The notes beneath the pieces are model-generated. The model saw nothing but the letters and a program-made list of their open reading frames with translations, made no database searches and was not told where the DNA came from. The position numbers and the translations under genes were made by a program. A DNA stretch of 64,000 bases from Aquincola tertiaricarbonis (GTDB lineage: Bacteria > Pseudomonadota > Gammaproteobacteria > Burkholderiales > Burkholderiaceae_C), in contig NZ_CP097636.1 in the NCBI RefSeq assembly GCF_023573145.1, positions 930,001 through 994,000 on the forward strand, given 5' to 3'. Shown in pieces: positions 45,384 through 54,254 of the stretch. Numbering within the stretch: position 1 is the stretch's first letter; every line of letters begins with the position of its first letter.

Positions 45384-45481
45384 CCAGTTGCTCAACCGGA
45401 CCCATTGCGGTGTGTGGCTAAAGGCCCGCCATTTCATTCTGGGCCTTTAGCCACACACCGCAAGGGTCCGGTTAGCTCAAA
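45378..45481 (+). repeat. attC site B, copy 1 (interrupted by IS copy 2)
   Basis: R'' GCCTAAC at 45378-45384, L'' GCTCAACCGGACCC, a palindrome with 23-bp perfect arms (45405-45427 and 45441-45463), and L' CCGGTTAGCTC ending near 45478. The R' box lies beyond IS copy 2 at 47036-47042. L' here is the best match in the window to the IS target guide. Confidence 0.92.
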
Positions 45482-45610
45482 CTACAAGGGCTTCCCCGCC
45501 TGTCAAGCGAAACTGATCCGTTGAATCACGCCAGTGATTCAATCTGGGTCATACGGCTGAATAAAAGACTCCACCACGCGCTATTGCGGCGGGCGTTGAT
45601 GCAGGATGCG

Positions 45611-45781
45611 CAGGGTGCGGACGGAAGAAACTACAAGCGGTCACTGTGCAGCACGGCATGCCGGCTGCGGACCCTGATGGAAGAAGCGCATGGGCGACCC
45701 ATTCGTTAGCCGAGTTTGTCGGGCCATTGCTGGCGCGCCAGAGGCTCCTTGAGCTAAACGGTCACTGCCCATGCCGGGCCA
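45611..45781 (-). ncRNA. Putative seekRNA/bridge RNA of IS copy 2
   Basis: Identical to the segment in copy 1. The target-guide segments fall at 45698-45711 and 45758-45771, the donor-guide segments at 45630-45640 and 45677-45683. Confidence 0.75.
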
Positions 45782-45908
45782 ACCTGTGCACATCAACGAG
45801 TGCCATCACGCAGTGGAGGAAACCGGGCTGCGGCTCAGGGCGGGGCCGCAGCAAACTGATGGGTGTAGGCCGGGGACTGGTGTCTGGGTGTCATGTCGGC
45901 GCCCCCGC

Positions 45909-46925
45909 TCAGGCCGCCAGCTTGAAGGCTTCGCCCTTGGTCAGCACCGCCCAGGCCAGGCGAGCGTTCTTCGCGGCGATGGCCACCACCGCCTTCCAGT
46001 AGCCGCGCCGCTGCTCGACGGCCAGCGCCCAGCGGCTGATGCCGTCGGTCTTGTTCTTCGCCGCGTTGAGCACTGCCCGAGCACCCATCACCAGCAAGCT
46101 GCGCAGGTACGGATCACCGGCCTTGGTGATGCGCCCCAGGCGCGCCTTGCCGCCGGAGCTGTACTGCCCCGGCACCAGCCCGATCCAGGCCGCAAACTGC
46201 CGTCCGCAACTGAACTCCGTGGCATTGCCCACCATGGCCACCAGCGCCGTGGCCGTGGCTTGGCCAATGCCCATCAACTGCATCAACTGCTGCGCGGGCG
46301 TGCTCTGCCGGGCCATGGCGTGCACATGCCGGTCGTACTGGGCAATGCGCTCGTCCAGGTGCGCCACCTCGCTGAGCAAGTCGCCGATGACCAGGTTGGC
46401 GTAGCCGGGCAGGTCCTCCAGGTGCTCGCGGGCCTGGCGGCGCACCACCTCGGCCTTCAGCGGCAGCACGATGCCGAACTCACAGAGCAGGCCGCGGATG
46501 CGGTTGATGCAGGCCGTGCGCTCGGTGACGAAGCCCTGCCGCGCGCGGTGCACCATCAGCTGTGCCTGCTGCTCCTCGGTCTTGATCGGAACGAAGCGCA
46601 TGTTGGGTCGCTGCATCGCCTCGCAGATCGCAGCCGCGTCGGCCGCGTCGTTCTTGCCCCGCTTGCCGCTCATGCGGTAGGGCGTGACCAGCTTCGGCGC
46701 CATCAGGCGCACGGTGTGGCCGTGCGCCTGAAACTGCCGCGCCCAGTGGTGCGCTCCAGAGCACGCCTCCATACCGATGACACCCGGCGGCAGTGCAGCG
46801 ATCAGCGCTTGCAGCTTGCTGCGCGCCACCTTCGGCTCACGCAGTTGCACCACCCCAGTGGCGTTCACGCCGTGCACCGCAAAGACGTTCTTCGCCAGAT
46901 CGATACCCGTGGCAATAATGGTCAT
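45909..46925 (-). CDS. IS1111-group transposase, copy 2
   Basis: Same 338-residue protein as copy 1, with all four acidic residues and the serine pair intact. The full identity points to recent spread or recombination. Confidence 0.95.
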   Translation of the reverse strand: MTIIATGIDLAKNVFAVHGVNATGVVQLREPKVARSKLQALIAALPPGVIGMEACSGAHHWARQFQAHGHTVRLMAPKLVTPYRMSGKRGKNDAADAAAICEAMQRPNMRFVPIKTEEQQAQLMVHRARQGFVTERTACINRIRGLLCEFGIVLPLKAEVVRRQAREHLEDLPGYANLVIGDLLSEVAHLDERIAQYDRHVHAMARQSTPAQQLMQLMGIGQATATALVAMVGNATEFSCGRQFAAWIGLVPGQYSSGGKARLGRITKAGDPYLRSLLVMGARAVLNAAKNKTDGISRWALAVEQRRGYWKAVVAIAAKNARLAWAVLTKGEAFKLAA

Positions 46926-47056
46926 GGGCCTTCCCCTTCCAGGTGAGTTGATGAGAGTTCGCACTTCCCATCTTGGCGCCGTTACTCGACGCTTCGCACT
47001 GCGGATCACTCAAGGCGGGGAAGGCCCTTCCATTCGTTAGGCGTCGGGGAGACAGA

Positions 47057-47764
47057 GTGGACGCAAAGCTCGCCAAAGAACTTGGTTCAAAAATCCAAGA
47101 GCTTCAAGCTCTCATGGTGGCATTTGCGACCGATGGACGCACTAGCGATCAACCGCGCCTATATCGCGAACTCTATGCGGACGTAACTATTGAACTTGAG
47201 AAGGCCAAGTACGAGAATCCTAATCCACACAAATCGCTTGAGGTGTTCTACGCGCACTGTAAACTTCAGGAAATGAAGAAATATGCAGAGCGGAGGGCCT
47301 GTGTGGAGGAATTGTACTCGGCCATTCTACTCGACCTTAAGCGAGTAGAGCGCCATGCTCCAAATCCAAGGAACTGGGCTAAGGCTAATGACGTACTGAC
47401 TGATGAACTATCGCCTGTTCGCACGCAGTGGCTAAAAGCAAAGAACTTCATCTTTTCCAAACCACCAGACTACGAAAACTCTATCAAGGAATCAATCAGT
47501 GCCGTAGAGTCATGTTTGATGGTGCTTCTCCATGAGCCCAATGGGACTCTGGGTAAAATTATCAAGCAAGCAAAGCTTGACCCGGACATTGAGCGCTTAG
47601 TAAGTCAAGCGTATGGATATGCTAGCAACAAGGACTTCGTCAGACATGGTGGAACTGAGGAGTCGAAATTGACAAAGGCTGAGGCGGACTTCTTTCTAGA
47701 TTTTTCTGCATCATCAATCGTTTACATTACCTGCAAGATCAAGCGCACAAGCACCGACGCCTAA
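47057..47764 (+). CDS. Cassette B protein, putative HEPN/Abi-like, copy 2
   Basis: Exact duplicate of the gene at 44676-45383, again starting at GTG with GGGGAG and reading into the R'' box. Gene dosage of this cassette is doubled. Neither copy shows any decay. Confidence 0.72.
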   Translation: MDAKLAKELGSKIQELQALMVAFATDGRTSDQPRLYRELYADVTIELEKAKYENPNPHKSLEVFYAHCKLQEMKKYAERRACVEELYSAILLDLKRVERHAPNPRNWAKANDVLTDELSPVRTQWLKAKNFIFSKPPDYENSIKESISAVESCLMVLLHEPNGTLGKIIKQAKLDPDIERLVSQAYGYASNKDFVRHGGTEESKLTKAEADFFLDFSASSIVYITCKIKRTSTDA

Positions 47765-47862
47765 CCAGTTGCTCAACCGGACCCATTGCGGTGTGTGGCT
47801 AAAGGCCCGCCATTTCATTCTGGGCCTTTAGCCACACACCGCAAGGGTCCGGTTAGCTCAAA
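47759..47862 (+). repeat. attC site B, copy 2 (interrupted by IS copy 3)
   Basis: Same as attC B copy 1, 2381 bases further on. The R' box is across IS copy 3 at 49417-49423. Confidence 0.92.
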
Positions 47863-47991
47863 CTACAAGGGCTTCCCCGCCTGTCAAGCGAAACTGATCC
47901 GTTGAATCACGCCAGTGATTCAATCTGGGTCATACGGCTGAATAAAAGACTCCACCACGCGCTATTGCGGCGGGCGTTGATGCAGGATGCG

Positions 47992-48162
47992 CAGGGTGCG
48001 GACGGAAGAAACTACAAGCGGTCACTGTGCAGCACGGCATGCCGGCTGCGGACCCTGATGGAAGAAGCGCATGGGCGACCCATTCGTTAGCCGAGTTTGT
48101 CGGGCCATTGCTGGCGCGCCAGAGGCTCCTTGAGCTAAACGGTCACTGCCCATGCCGGGCCA
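47992..48162 (-). ncRNA. Putative seekRNA/bridge RNA of IS copy 3
   Basis: Identical to the copy 1 segment. Target-guide segments at 48079-48092 and 48139-48152. Confidence 0.75.
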
Positions 48163-48289
48163 ACCTGTGCACATCAACGAGTGCCATCACGCAGTGGAGG
48201 AAACCGGGCTGCGGCTCAGGGCGGGGCCGCAGCAAACTGATGGGTGTAGGCCGGGGACTGGTGTCTGGGTGTCATGTCGGCGCCCCCGC

Positions 48290-49306
48290 TCAGGCCGCCA
48301 GCTTGAAGGCTTCGCCCTTGGTCAGCACCGCCCAGGCCAGGCGAGCGTTCTTCGCGGCGATGGCCACCACCGCCTTCCAGTAGCCGCGCCGCTGCTCGAC
48401 GGCCAGCGCCCAGCGGCTGATGCCGTCGGTCTTGTTCTTCGCCGCGTTGAGCACTGCCCGAGCACCCATCACCAGCAAGCTGCGCAGGTACGGATCACCG
48501 GCCTTGGTGATGCGCCCCAGGCGCGCCTTGCCGCCGGAGCTGTACTGCCCCGGCACCAGCCCGATCCAGGCCGCAAACTGCCGTCCGCAACTGAACTCCG
48601 TGGCATTGCCCACCATGGCCACCAGCGCCGTGGCCGTGGCTTGGCCAATGCCCATCAACTGCATCAACTGCTGCGCGGGCGTGCTCTGCCGGGCCATGGC
48701 GTGCACATGCCGGTCGTACTGGGCAATGCGCTCGTCCAGGTGCGCCACCTCGCTGAGCAAGTCGCCGATGACCAGGTTGGCGTAGCCGGGCAGGTCCTCC
48801 AGGTGCTCGCGGGCCTGGCGGCGCACCACCTCGGCCTTCAGCGGCAGCACGATGCCGAACTCACAGAGCAGGCCGCGGATGCGGTTGATGCAGGCCGTGC
48901 GCTCGGTGACGAAGCCCTGCCGCGCGCGGTGCACCATCAGCTGTGCCTGCTGCTCCTCGGTCTTGATCGGAACGAAGCGCATGTTGGGTCGCTGCATCGC
49001 CTCGCAGATCGCAGCCGCGTCGGCCGCGTCGTTCTTGCCCCGCTTGCCGCTCATGCGGTAGGGCGTGACCAGCTTCGGCGCCATCAGGCGCACGGTGTGG
49101 CCGTGCGCCTGAAACTGCCGCGCCCAGTGGTGCGCTCCAGAGCACGCCTCCATACCGATGACACCCGGCGGCAGTGCAGCGATCAGCGCTTGCAGCTTGC
49201 TGCGCGCCACCTTCGGCTCACGCAGTTGCACCACCCCAGTGGCGTTCACGCCGTGCACCGCAAAGACGTTCTTCGCCAGATCGATACCCGTGGCAATAAT
49301 GGTCAT
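48290..49306 (-). CDS. IS1111-group transposase, copy 3
   Basis: Same intact 338-residue protein as copies 1 and 2. Confidence 0.95.
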   Translation of the reverse strand: MTIIATGIDLAKNVFAVHGVNATGVVQLREPKVARSKLQALIAALPPGVIGMEACSGAHHWARQFQAHGHTVRLMAPKLVTPYRMSGKRGKNDAADAAAICEAMQRPNMRFVPIKTEEQQAQLMVHRARQGFVTERTACINRIRGLLCEFGIVLPLKAEVVRRQAREHLEDLPGYANLVIGDLLSEVAHLDERIAQYDRHVHAMARQSTPAQQLMQLMGIGQATATALVAMVGNATEFSCGRQFAAWIGLVPGQYSSGGKARLGRITKAGDPYLRSLLVMGARAVLNAAKNKTDGISRWALAVEQRRGYWKAVVAIAAKNARLAWAVLTKGEAFKLAA

Positions 49307-49439
49307 GGGCCTTCCCCTTCCAGGTGAGTTGATGAGAGTTCGCACTTCCCATCTTGGCGCCGTTACTCGACGCTTCGCACTGCGGATCACTCAAGGCGGG
49401 GAAGGCCCTTCCATTCGTTAGGCGCCCGAAATCACACCC

Positions 49440-50036
49440 ATGGCCAGTTCTACTACCGTCGATTGTCCCCAATGCTACGTTCGCGTCAAAGCGGAGATCA
49501 AAAGCTGGATAGGCGACGCTGAGGACGACGCGTACTTCCTATCCGAGTGCCCCAGTTGTAAGAAACCCCTGTTCGGCAGAGCCTTTGTCTATCGTGACGA
49601 GCACAACAACTGGGAGTGGAATCACGCTGAACGACTCTGGCCGATTCCCGCTTCGACGGAGGTGTCTGCTGCCATCCCTGAGGCCGCAAGACGGGACATC
49701 AAAGATGCGCAAAAATGTTTATCTCGCGGCATCTATTCTGCTTCAGCGGTACTTTGTGGTCGGGCATTGGAGCGATTGATTAAGGAGAAATCCGGCGCAA
49801 ACATGATCGGCAAAGGTCTTGCAGAGCTAAAGACAAAAGGAATCATCGACGAGAGATTGTTCGCCTGGGCTGAAGCGCTGAGGAAGGAGAGAAACATTGG
49901 TGCACATGCTTCCGATGAAGATACCACGAAAGAAAACGCTCAGGACATTGTTGATTTCACCATCGCCATATTTGACTACGTGTACACCCTCACCGAGAAG
50001 TACGAGAAATACATTGCACGCAAAGCATCCGCATAG
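49440..50036 (+). CDS. DUF4145 (HEPN-type) cassette protein C with zinc ribbon
   Basis: A 198-residue protein. The N-terminal region has CPQC and CPSC, a probable zinc ribbon (about residues 9-40). The C-terminal DUF4145 domain starts near residue 80 (ARRDIKDAQKCLSRGIYSASAVLCGRALERLIKEK) and holds RNIGAH, an R-x4-H motif of the HEPN superfamily, whose members are often RNases. DUF4145 proteins are common next to restriction and defence genes. It begins 17 bases after an R' box, as a cassette gene should, and codon use is unlike the host. A defence role is likely but not shown. Confidence 0.82.
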   Translation: MASSTTVDCPQCYVRVKAEIKSWIGDAEDDAYFLSECPSCKKPLFGRAFVYRDEHNNWEWNHAERLWPIPASTEVSAAIPEAARRDIKDAQKCLSRGIYSASAVLCGRALERLIKEKSGANMIGKGLAELKTKGIIDERLFAWAEALRKERNIGAHASDEDTTKENAQDIVDFTIAIFDYVYTLTEKYEKYIARKASA

Positions 50037-50056
50037 CGCGCGGGTGCCCAACCCCT

Positions 50057-51520
50057 CTACAGGGACTCCCCTCTCGGTCAACGGTTTGATTTGATTCCTC
50101 AGTCAGTTCCGACCAGTAGTTGCGGCGCGCTATGACAACAACGACATGGAACAGACTGCACATCTACATGCGGGCTTGTTTCGGTCGATGCCGAGGCCCC
50201 AGATAAGAACCGCTCGGCAGTGCTCCATTCGCTCGTCGGGCATCGCGCCCTTGATGGTTACCGGGTTTGGCTGCCGCCGGTCTGATCTGTGGTGCTATCT
50301 GCGCTTCGCGTCTGCGGGTGGGAACGAATTCTTCAGATGGCCAGTCGTTGGCTCAAAGCGCAGTGCGGCGCCGGTGCCTCGGGAACATGGTTCGGATCGA
50401 ATCGGCCATCCCGGGTCAGCAGGCCCACAGGATGCGCGCATTCTTGTTGGCCAGCGCCACCACGGCCTTCTGCCAGCCGACCCGTTCTTTCAATTGCACC
50501 AGCCACTGGCTGATGCGGTCGGATCGTTTGGCGGCGGTCATCACCGCCGACTTCGCGCCCCTGCATCAACAGCGTTCGCAGGTAGTCATCGCCTCGTTTC
50601 GTGATTCTTCCCAGCCGGGCCTTGCCTCCCGTGGAGTTCTGGCTCGGCACCAGGCCCAGCCACGCGCCGAACTGTTTGGCACTGCTGAACTGCCTGAAGT
50701 CTCCGACGCTGGCCACCAGCGCCGATGCGCCAATGGGGCCGATCCCCTGCAGCGCTGCGGCCTTGGCTGCGCGCTCTTCGCTTCGGGCGTGGGCCTCGAT
50801 GCGCTCGTCGCACCATTTCATCTGCAGATCCAGGTCGATCCAATGCAGGTGCGCTCGCTGCAACACCAGACGCGCGATGCCCGTCAGCTCGTTGCCGGCA
50901 TCCTCCTGCATCTCGGCCAGCACCCGGCGCAGCGCCTCGGGGCTTTGCGGATAGACCAAACCGAACTCGGCCAGCACGCCGCGGATGCGGTTGATCAGCG
51001 CTGTGCGCTCGGCCTTGTAGCCCTCGCGCAGGCGGTGCACGCTGAGCTGGCCCTGCTGCTCGGCCGTCTGCACAGGCACGAAGCGCATGTGCGGCCGGCA
51101 AGCGGCCGCGCAGCAGATCGCGGCCGCGTCGTTGGCATCGTTCTTCCCGCCCCTGGCGGCCATGCGGTGTGGGGTGTCGAAGTGTCCGGCAATCAGCCGC
51201 GCATCGAGACCCAGAAGGCGCAAGCGCCGCGCTACGTGGTGCGCACCACCGCAGGCTTCCATCGCCACCAGGCAGCCGGCAGGCAACTCGGCGCACCACG
51301 CCAAGAAACGCTCGCGCGACAGCGACTTGGCCATCAACACACGCCCCGACCGATCCACTGCGTGCACCTGATACACCCGCTTCGACAGTCCTACCCCTAC
51401 CCGCGCCACCAATCCCCAGGTAATCTCCGCCATAACTTCCCCTTTCCGATCAGATTGAACTTCCGCAACAAGTAATCTTGGTACCTCGATAGCGTTACTG
51501 GACTGGGGAAGTCCCTCCGC
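50057..51520 (-). mobile_element. Second, different IS110-family element (defective)
   Basis: About 1.46 kb, ends estimated from subterminal inverted repeats AGGGACTCCCC (50061-50071) and AGGGACTTCCCC (complement of 51505-51516), laid out like the other IS. The left end CTACAGGG resembles CTACAAGGG. It contains one broken transposase gene and about 345 non-coding bases (50072-50415) downstream of it, expected to encode its guide RNA. It lies between cassette C and IS copy 4, with an R''-like GCCCAAC at 50046-50052 on the left and an attC L'-like end on the right, so it probably interrupted the attC of cassette C. Confidence 0.82.
50416..51433 (-). pseudogene. IS110-family transposase, frameshifted and lacking a catalytic Asp
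   Basis: The frame from ATG 51433 reads as an IS1111-group transposase until LRTLLMQG, then breaks at a run of four C (50558-50561, GGGG in the gene). Removing one base restores AKSAVMTAAKRSDRISQWLVQLKERV... and a stop at 50416, giving 338 residues, exactly the length of the other transposase here. In addition, the first catalytic Asp is replaced by Gly (G15 in VGVGLSK, where GIDL-type sequence is expected). Two independent defects suggest the element is dead or needs help in trans. The unshifted frame runs on to 50333. Confidence 0.87.
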
Positions 51521-51536
51521 ACGCGGGTGAACTCAA
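51521..51536 (+). repeat. attC site C, right-hand remnant
   Basis: ACGCGGGTGAACTCAA, the L' end of an attC, squeezed between the second IS (ending about 51520) and IS copy 4 (from 51537). The matching R'' candidate GCCCAAC is at 50046-50052 and R' GTTAGGC is at 53091-53097. The L'' arm and loop are not found, so this site seems to have lost sequence when the second IS inserted. Confidence 0.6.
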
Positions 51537-51665
51537 CTACAAGGGCTTCCCCGCCTGTCAAGCGAAACTGATCCGTTGAATCACGCCAGTGATTCAATCT
51601 GGGTCATACGGCTGAATAAAAGACTCCACCACGCGCTATTGCGGCGGGCGTTGATGCAGGATGCG

Positions 51666-51836
51666 CAGGGTGCGGACGGAAGAAACTACAAGCGGTCACT
51701 GTGCAGCACGGCATGCCGGCTGCGGACCCTGATGGAAGAAGCGCATGGGCGACCCATTCGTTAGCCGAGTTTGTCGGGCCATTGCTGGCGCGCCAGAGGC
51801 TCCTTGAGCTAAACGGTCACTGCCCATGCCGGGCCA
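51666..51836 (-). ncRNA. Putative seekRNA/bridge RNA of IS copy 4
   Basis: Identical to the copy 1 segment. Target-guide segments at 51753-51766 and 51813-51826. Confidence 0.75.
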
Positions 51837-51963
51837 ACCTGTGCACATCAACGAGTGCCATCACGCAGTGGAGGAAACCGGGCTGCGGCTCAGGGCGGGG
51901 CCGCAGCAAACTGATGGGTGTAGGCCGGGGACTGGTGTCTGGGTGTCATGTCGGCGCCCCCGC

Positions 51964-52980
51964 TCAGGCCGCCAGCTTGAAGGCTTCGCCCTTGGTCAGC
52001 ACCGCCCAGGCCAGGCGAGCGTTCTTCGCGGCGATGGCCACCACCGCCTTCCAGTAGCCGCGCCGCTGCTCGACGGCCAGCGCCCAGCGGCTGATGCCGT
52101 CGGTCTTGTTCTTCGCCGCGTTGAGCACTGCCCGAGCACCCATCACCAGCAAGCTGCGCAGGTACGGATCACCGGCCTTGGTGATGCGCCCCAGGCGCGC
52201 CTTGCCGCCGGAGCTGTACTGCCCCGGCACCAGCCCGATCCAGGCCGCAAACTGCCGTCCGCAACTGAACTCCGTGGCATTGCCCACCATGGCCACCAGC
52301 GCCGTGGCCGTGGCTTGGCCAATGCCCATCAACTGCATCAACTGCTGCGCGGGCGTGCTCTGCCGGGCCATGGCGTGCACATGCCGGTCGTACTGGGCAA
52401 TGCGCTCGTCCAGGTGCGCCACCTCGCTGAGCAAGTCGCCGATGACCAGGTTGGCGTAGCCGGGCAGGTCCTCCAGGTGCTCGCGGGCCTGGCGGCGCAC
52501 CACCTCGGCCTTCAGCGGCAGCACGATGCCGAACTCACAGAGCAGGCCGCGGATGCGGTTGATGCAGGCCGTGCGCTCGGTGACGAAGCCCTGCCGCGCG
52601 CGGTGCACCATCAGCTGTGCCTGCTGCTCCTCGGTCTTGATCGGAACGAAGCGCATGTTGGGTCGCTGCATCGCCTCGCAGATCGCAGCCGCGTCGGCCG
52701 CGTCGTTCTTGCCCCGCTTGCCGCTCATGCGGTAGGGCGTGACCAGCTTCGGCGCCATCAGGCGCACGGTGTGGCCGTGCGCCTGAAACTGCCGCGCCCA
52801 GTGGTGCGCTCCAGAGCACGCCTCCATACCGATGACACCCGGCGGCAGTGCAGCGATCAGCGCTTGCAGCTTGCTGCGCGCCACCTTCGGCTCACGCAGT
52901 TGCACCACCCCAGTGGCGTTCACGCCGTGCACCGCAAAGACGTTCTTCGCCAGATCGATACCCGTGGCAATAATGGTCAT
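51964..52980 (-). CDS. IS1111-group transposase, copy 4
   Basis: Same intact 338-residue protein as the other three copies. It could act on the defective element next to it only if guide and ends are compatible, which is doubtful given their different ends. Confidence 0.95.
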   Translation of the reverse strand: MTIIATGIDLAKNVFAVHGVNATGVVQLREPKVARSKLQALIAALPPGVIGMEACSGAHHWARQFQAHGHTVRLMAPKLVTPYRMSGKRGKNDAADAAAICEAMQRPNMRFVPIKTEEQQAQLMVHRARQGFVTERTACINRIRGLLCEFGIVLPLKAEVVRRQAREHLEDLPGYANLVIGDLLSEVAHLDERIAQYDRHVHAMARQSTPAQQLMQLMGIGQATATALVAMVGNATEFSCGRQFAAWIGLVPGQYSSGGKARLGRITKAGDPYLRSLLVMGARAVLNAAKNKTDGISRWALAVEQRRGYWKAVVAIAAKNARLAWAVLTKGEAFKLAA

Positions 52981-53107
52981 GGGCCTTCCCCTTCCAGGTG
53001 AGTTGATGAGAGTTCGCACTTCCCATCTTGGCGCCGTTACTCGACGCTTCGCACTGCGGATCACTCAAGGCGGGGAAGGCCCTTCCATTCGTTAGGCCGC
53101 ATCAAAG

Positions 53108-53857
53108 ATGCCTCGTCAGTTTCTCTACAAGCCGCCCATTCCCCAGACGGAACCTTGGCCGCCGGAGCGGTCCGAGCCAGGGTTACTGAGTGACGAGCCT
53201 GCCAGAGACGTGTATCGAGCAGCATGCGCGCACCTCGGGCGAGCGCTTGAGCCTCTTGGCTTCAAGTACCTGAAGAGCAAACAACGCTGCATCGCAAGAA
53301 GGTCGCGATTCACAAATGAGGTGGCGTTTCAGTCAAGCCACTACAACGTCTCTGGCAGGCATGTGCAGCTTTGGATGCATGCCACGGTAGCCTCCGAAGA
53401 ACTCCAAGCTTGGCGAGCTAGGTGCCTGCCGCCTGAGCTTTCGAGTGCACATGTCGCCGGCGGCATGGTCCACCTGCTCGGTACAAGGTTCGCGATGGTT
53501 CAATGGGAGTTGGCGGATCCACAAGACCGAGAACAGACGATCCAAGACGCCATTCAGTTCATCCACTCGGAAGTCTTGCCCTACTTCGAGAGATTCGAAT
53601 CAGTCGAGAATCTTCTCGCCGAGCTTGCAACTGCAGCTGTTCCCGCATTCGACTTGGTACCCTCGGTGGAGTTCTCGTGTTGCTTCGGAGGCACTGCTCA
53701 GGCTCAAGCAACACTTGACCGATTCCTCCGCGATCGCCCGGATCTTCAAGCGGCAATCGCGGCAGAGTCGGTATCGCCATCCCCCGCTGCTTTGTCGCGT
53801 CCAGGGGGCTATGCGCAACAGGTTGTCTTTTTGCGCCATCACTACAACCTGCAGTGA
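53108..53857 (+). CDS. Hypothetical cassette protein D (DUF4304-like)
   Basis: A 249-residue soluble protein starting 10 bases after an R' box. The segment ARDVYRAACAHLGRALEPLGFKYLKSKQRCIARRSRFTNEVAFQSSHYN resembles DUF4304-type proteins (helix, GFK, then a basic patch and beta strands), but I hold that loosely. No signal peptide or membrane segment. Codon use is intermediate between host and cassette B. The function is unknown. Confidence 0.68.
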   Translation: MPRQFLYKPPIPQTEPWPPERSEPGLLSDEPARDVYRAACAHLGRALEPLGFKYLKSKQRCIARRSRFTNEVAFQSSHYNVSGRHVQLWMHATVASEELQAWRARCLPPELSSAHVAGGMVHLLGTRFAMVQWELADPQDREQTIQDAIQFIHSEVLPYFERFESVENLLAELATAAVPAFDLVPSVEFSCCFGGTAQAQATLDRFLRDRPDLQAAIAAESVSPSPAALSRPGGYAQQVVFLRHHYNLQ

Positions 53858-53864
53858 GGCCTAA

Positions 53865-54254
53865 TACTGCTGTGGCGCCTACACCCCACACGCCGTCGCT
53901 GCAGGAAAATACACCTTGCAGATTTTGGTTGTTGATTCGCGGTGCGACTGTGGATGCGATAGTGTTGGCTTTCTCACTGAAGACGATCGACCGAGCCGCG
54001 ACACCAAGTTCATTGCCGACGGTATCGGCCTGTTGGCGGGCAACAAGCAGATGAGCGTTATCGTTTACGGCTCCGCAGGCCAAATGGTGGAACTCGGGTT
54101 GCATTGGGCCTACGACGGTGGCGCACCGTTGCCCCAGCCGGAAACTGTAGCTCTTGGGAGCGAGGGCGCGAAGTCGCGGAGGCCCAGCAATGACGCCCGA
54201 CCCATCATTGCAGCGGACTTGTGCCGGCTTCGCTGGCTGGTCCGCTTACCCTGA
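53865..54254 (+). pseudogene. Hypothetical cassette gene E, start missing
   Basis: An open frame from just after TAA 53862-53864 to TGA 54252-54254, with no ATG or GTG in its first part; TTG 53916 is the first usable codon. The product (TLQILVVDSRCDCGCDSVGFLTEDD...GSAGQMVELGLHWAYDGG) looks like real protein up to about 54150, then runs through the attC. The 5' end seems to have been lost where cassette D was joined, because no full attC lies between D and E, only GCCTAAT at 53860-53866. Family unknown. Confidence 0.5.

Larger units (their letters stand above)
45482..47034 (-). mobile_element. IS1111-group element, copy 2
   Basis: Same length and ends as copy 1, offset by 2381 bases. It sits in attC B copy 1, between L' and R' GTTAGGC (47036-47042). 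The left flank differs from copy 1 (GCTCAAA against ACTCTG), which helps fix the IS end at CTACAAGGG. Confidence 0.92.
43101..47862. repeat. Tandem 2381-bp repeat: IS + cassette B + attC B, two units
   Basis: Unit 1 is 43101-45481 and unit 2 is 45482-47862. Each holds one IS copy, the cassette B gene and the attC B arms, and the two look identical base for base where compared. A third IS copy follows directly. The arrangement is what unequal recombination between IS copies flanking cassette B would give. Confidence 0.93.
47863..49415 (-). mobile_element. IS1111-group element, copy 3
   Basis: Same as copies 1 and 2. Its right flank after GTTAGGC is new (GCCCGAAATCAC), the start of cassette C. 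This copy marks the end of the tandem repeat and is the true right neighbour of cassette B before duplication. Confidence 0.92.
51537..53089 (-). mobile_element. IS1111-group element, copy 4
   Basis: Same 1553-bp element as copies 1-3. Left flank GTGAACTCAA (attC C), right flank GTTAGGC at 53091-53097 and then cassette D. The third distinct attC to be hit at the same relative place. Confidence 0.92.

Noticed and set aside
43101..53089. Regularly spaced identical repeats that might suggest a CRISPR or large satellite array
   Set aside because: The repeats are 1.55-kb insertion sequences with a transposase. There are no short repeats with unique spacers and no cas genes.
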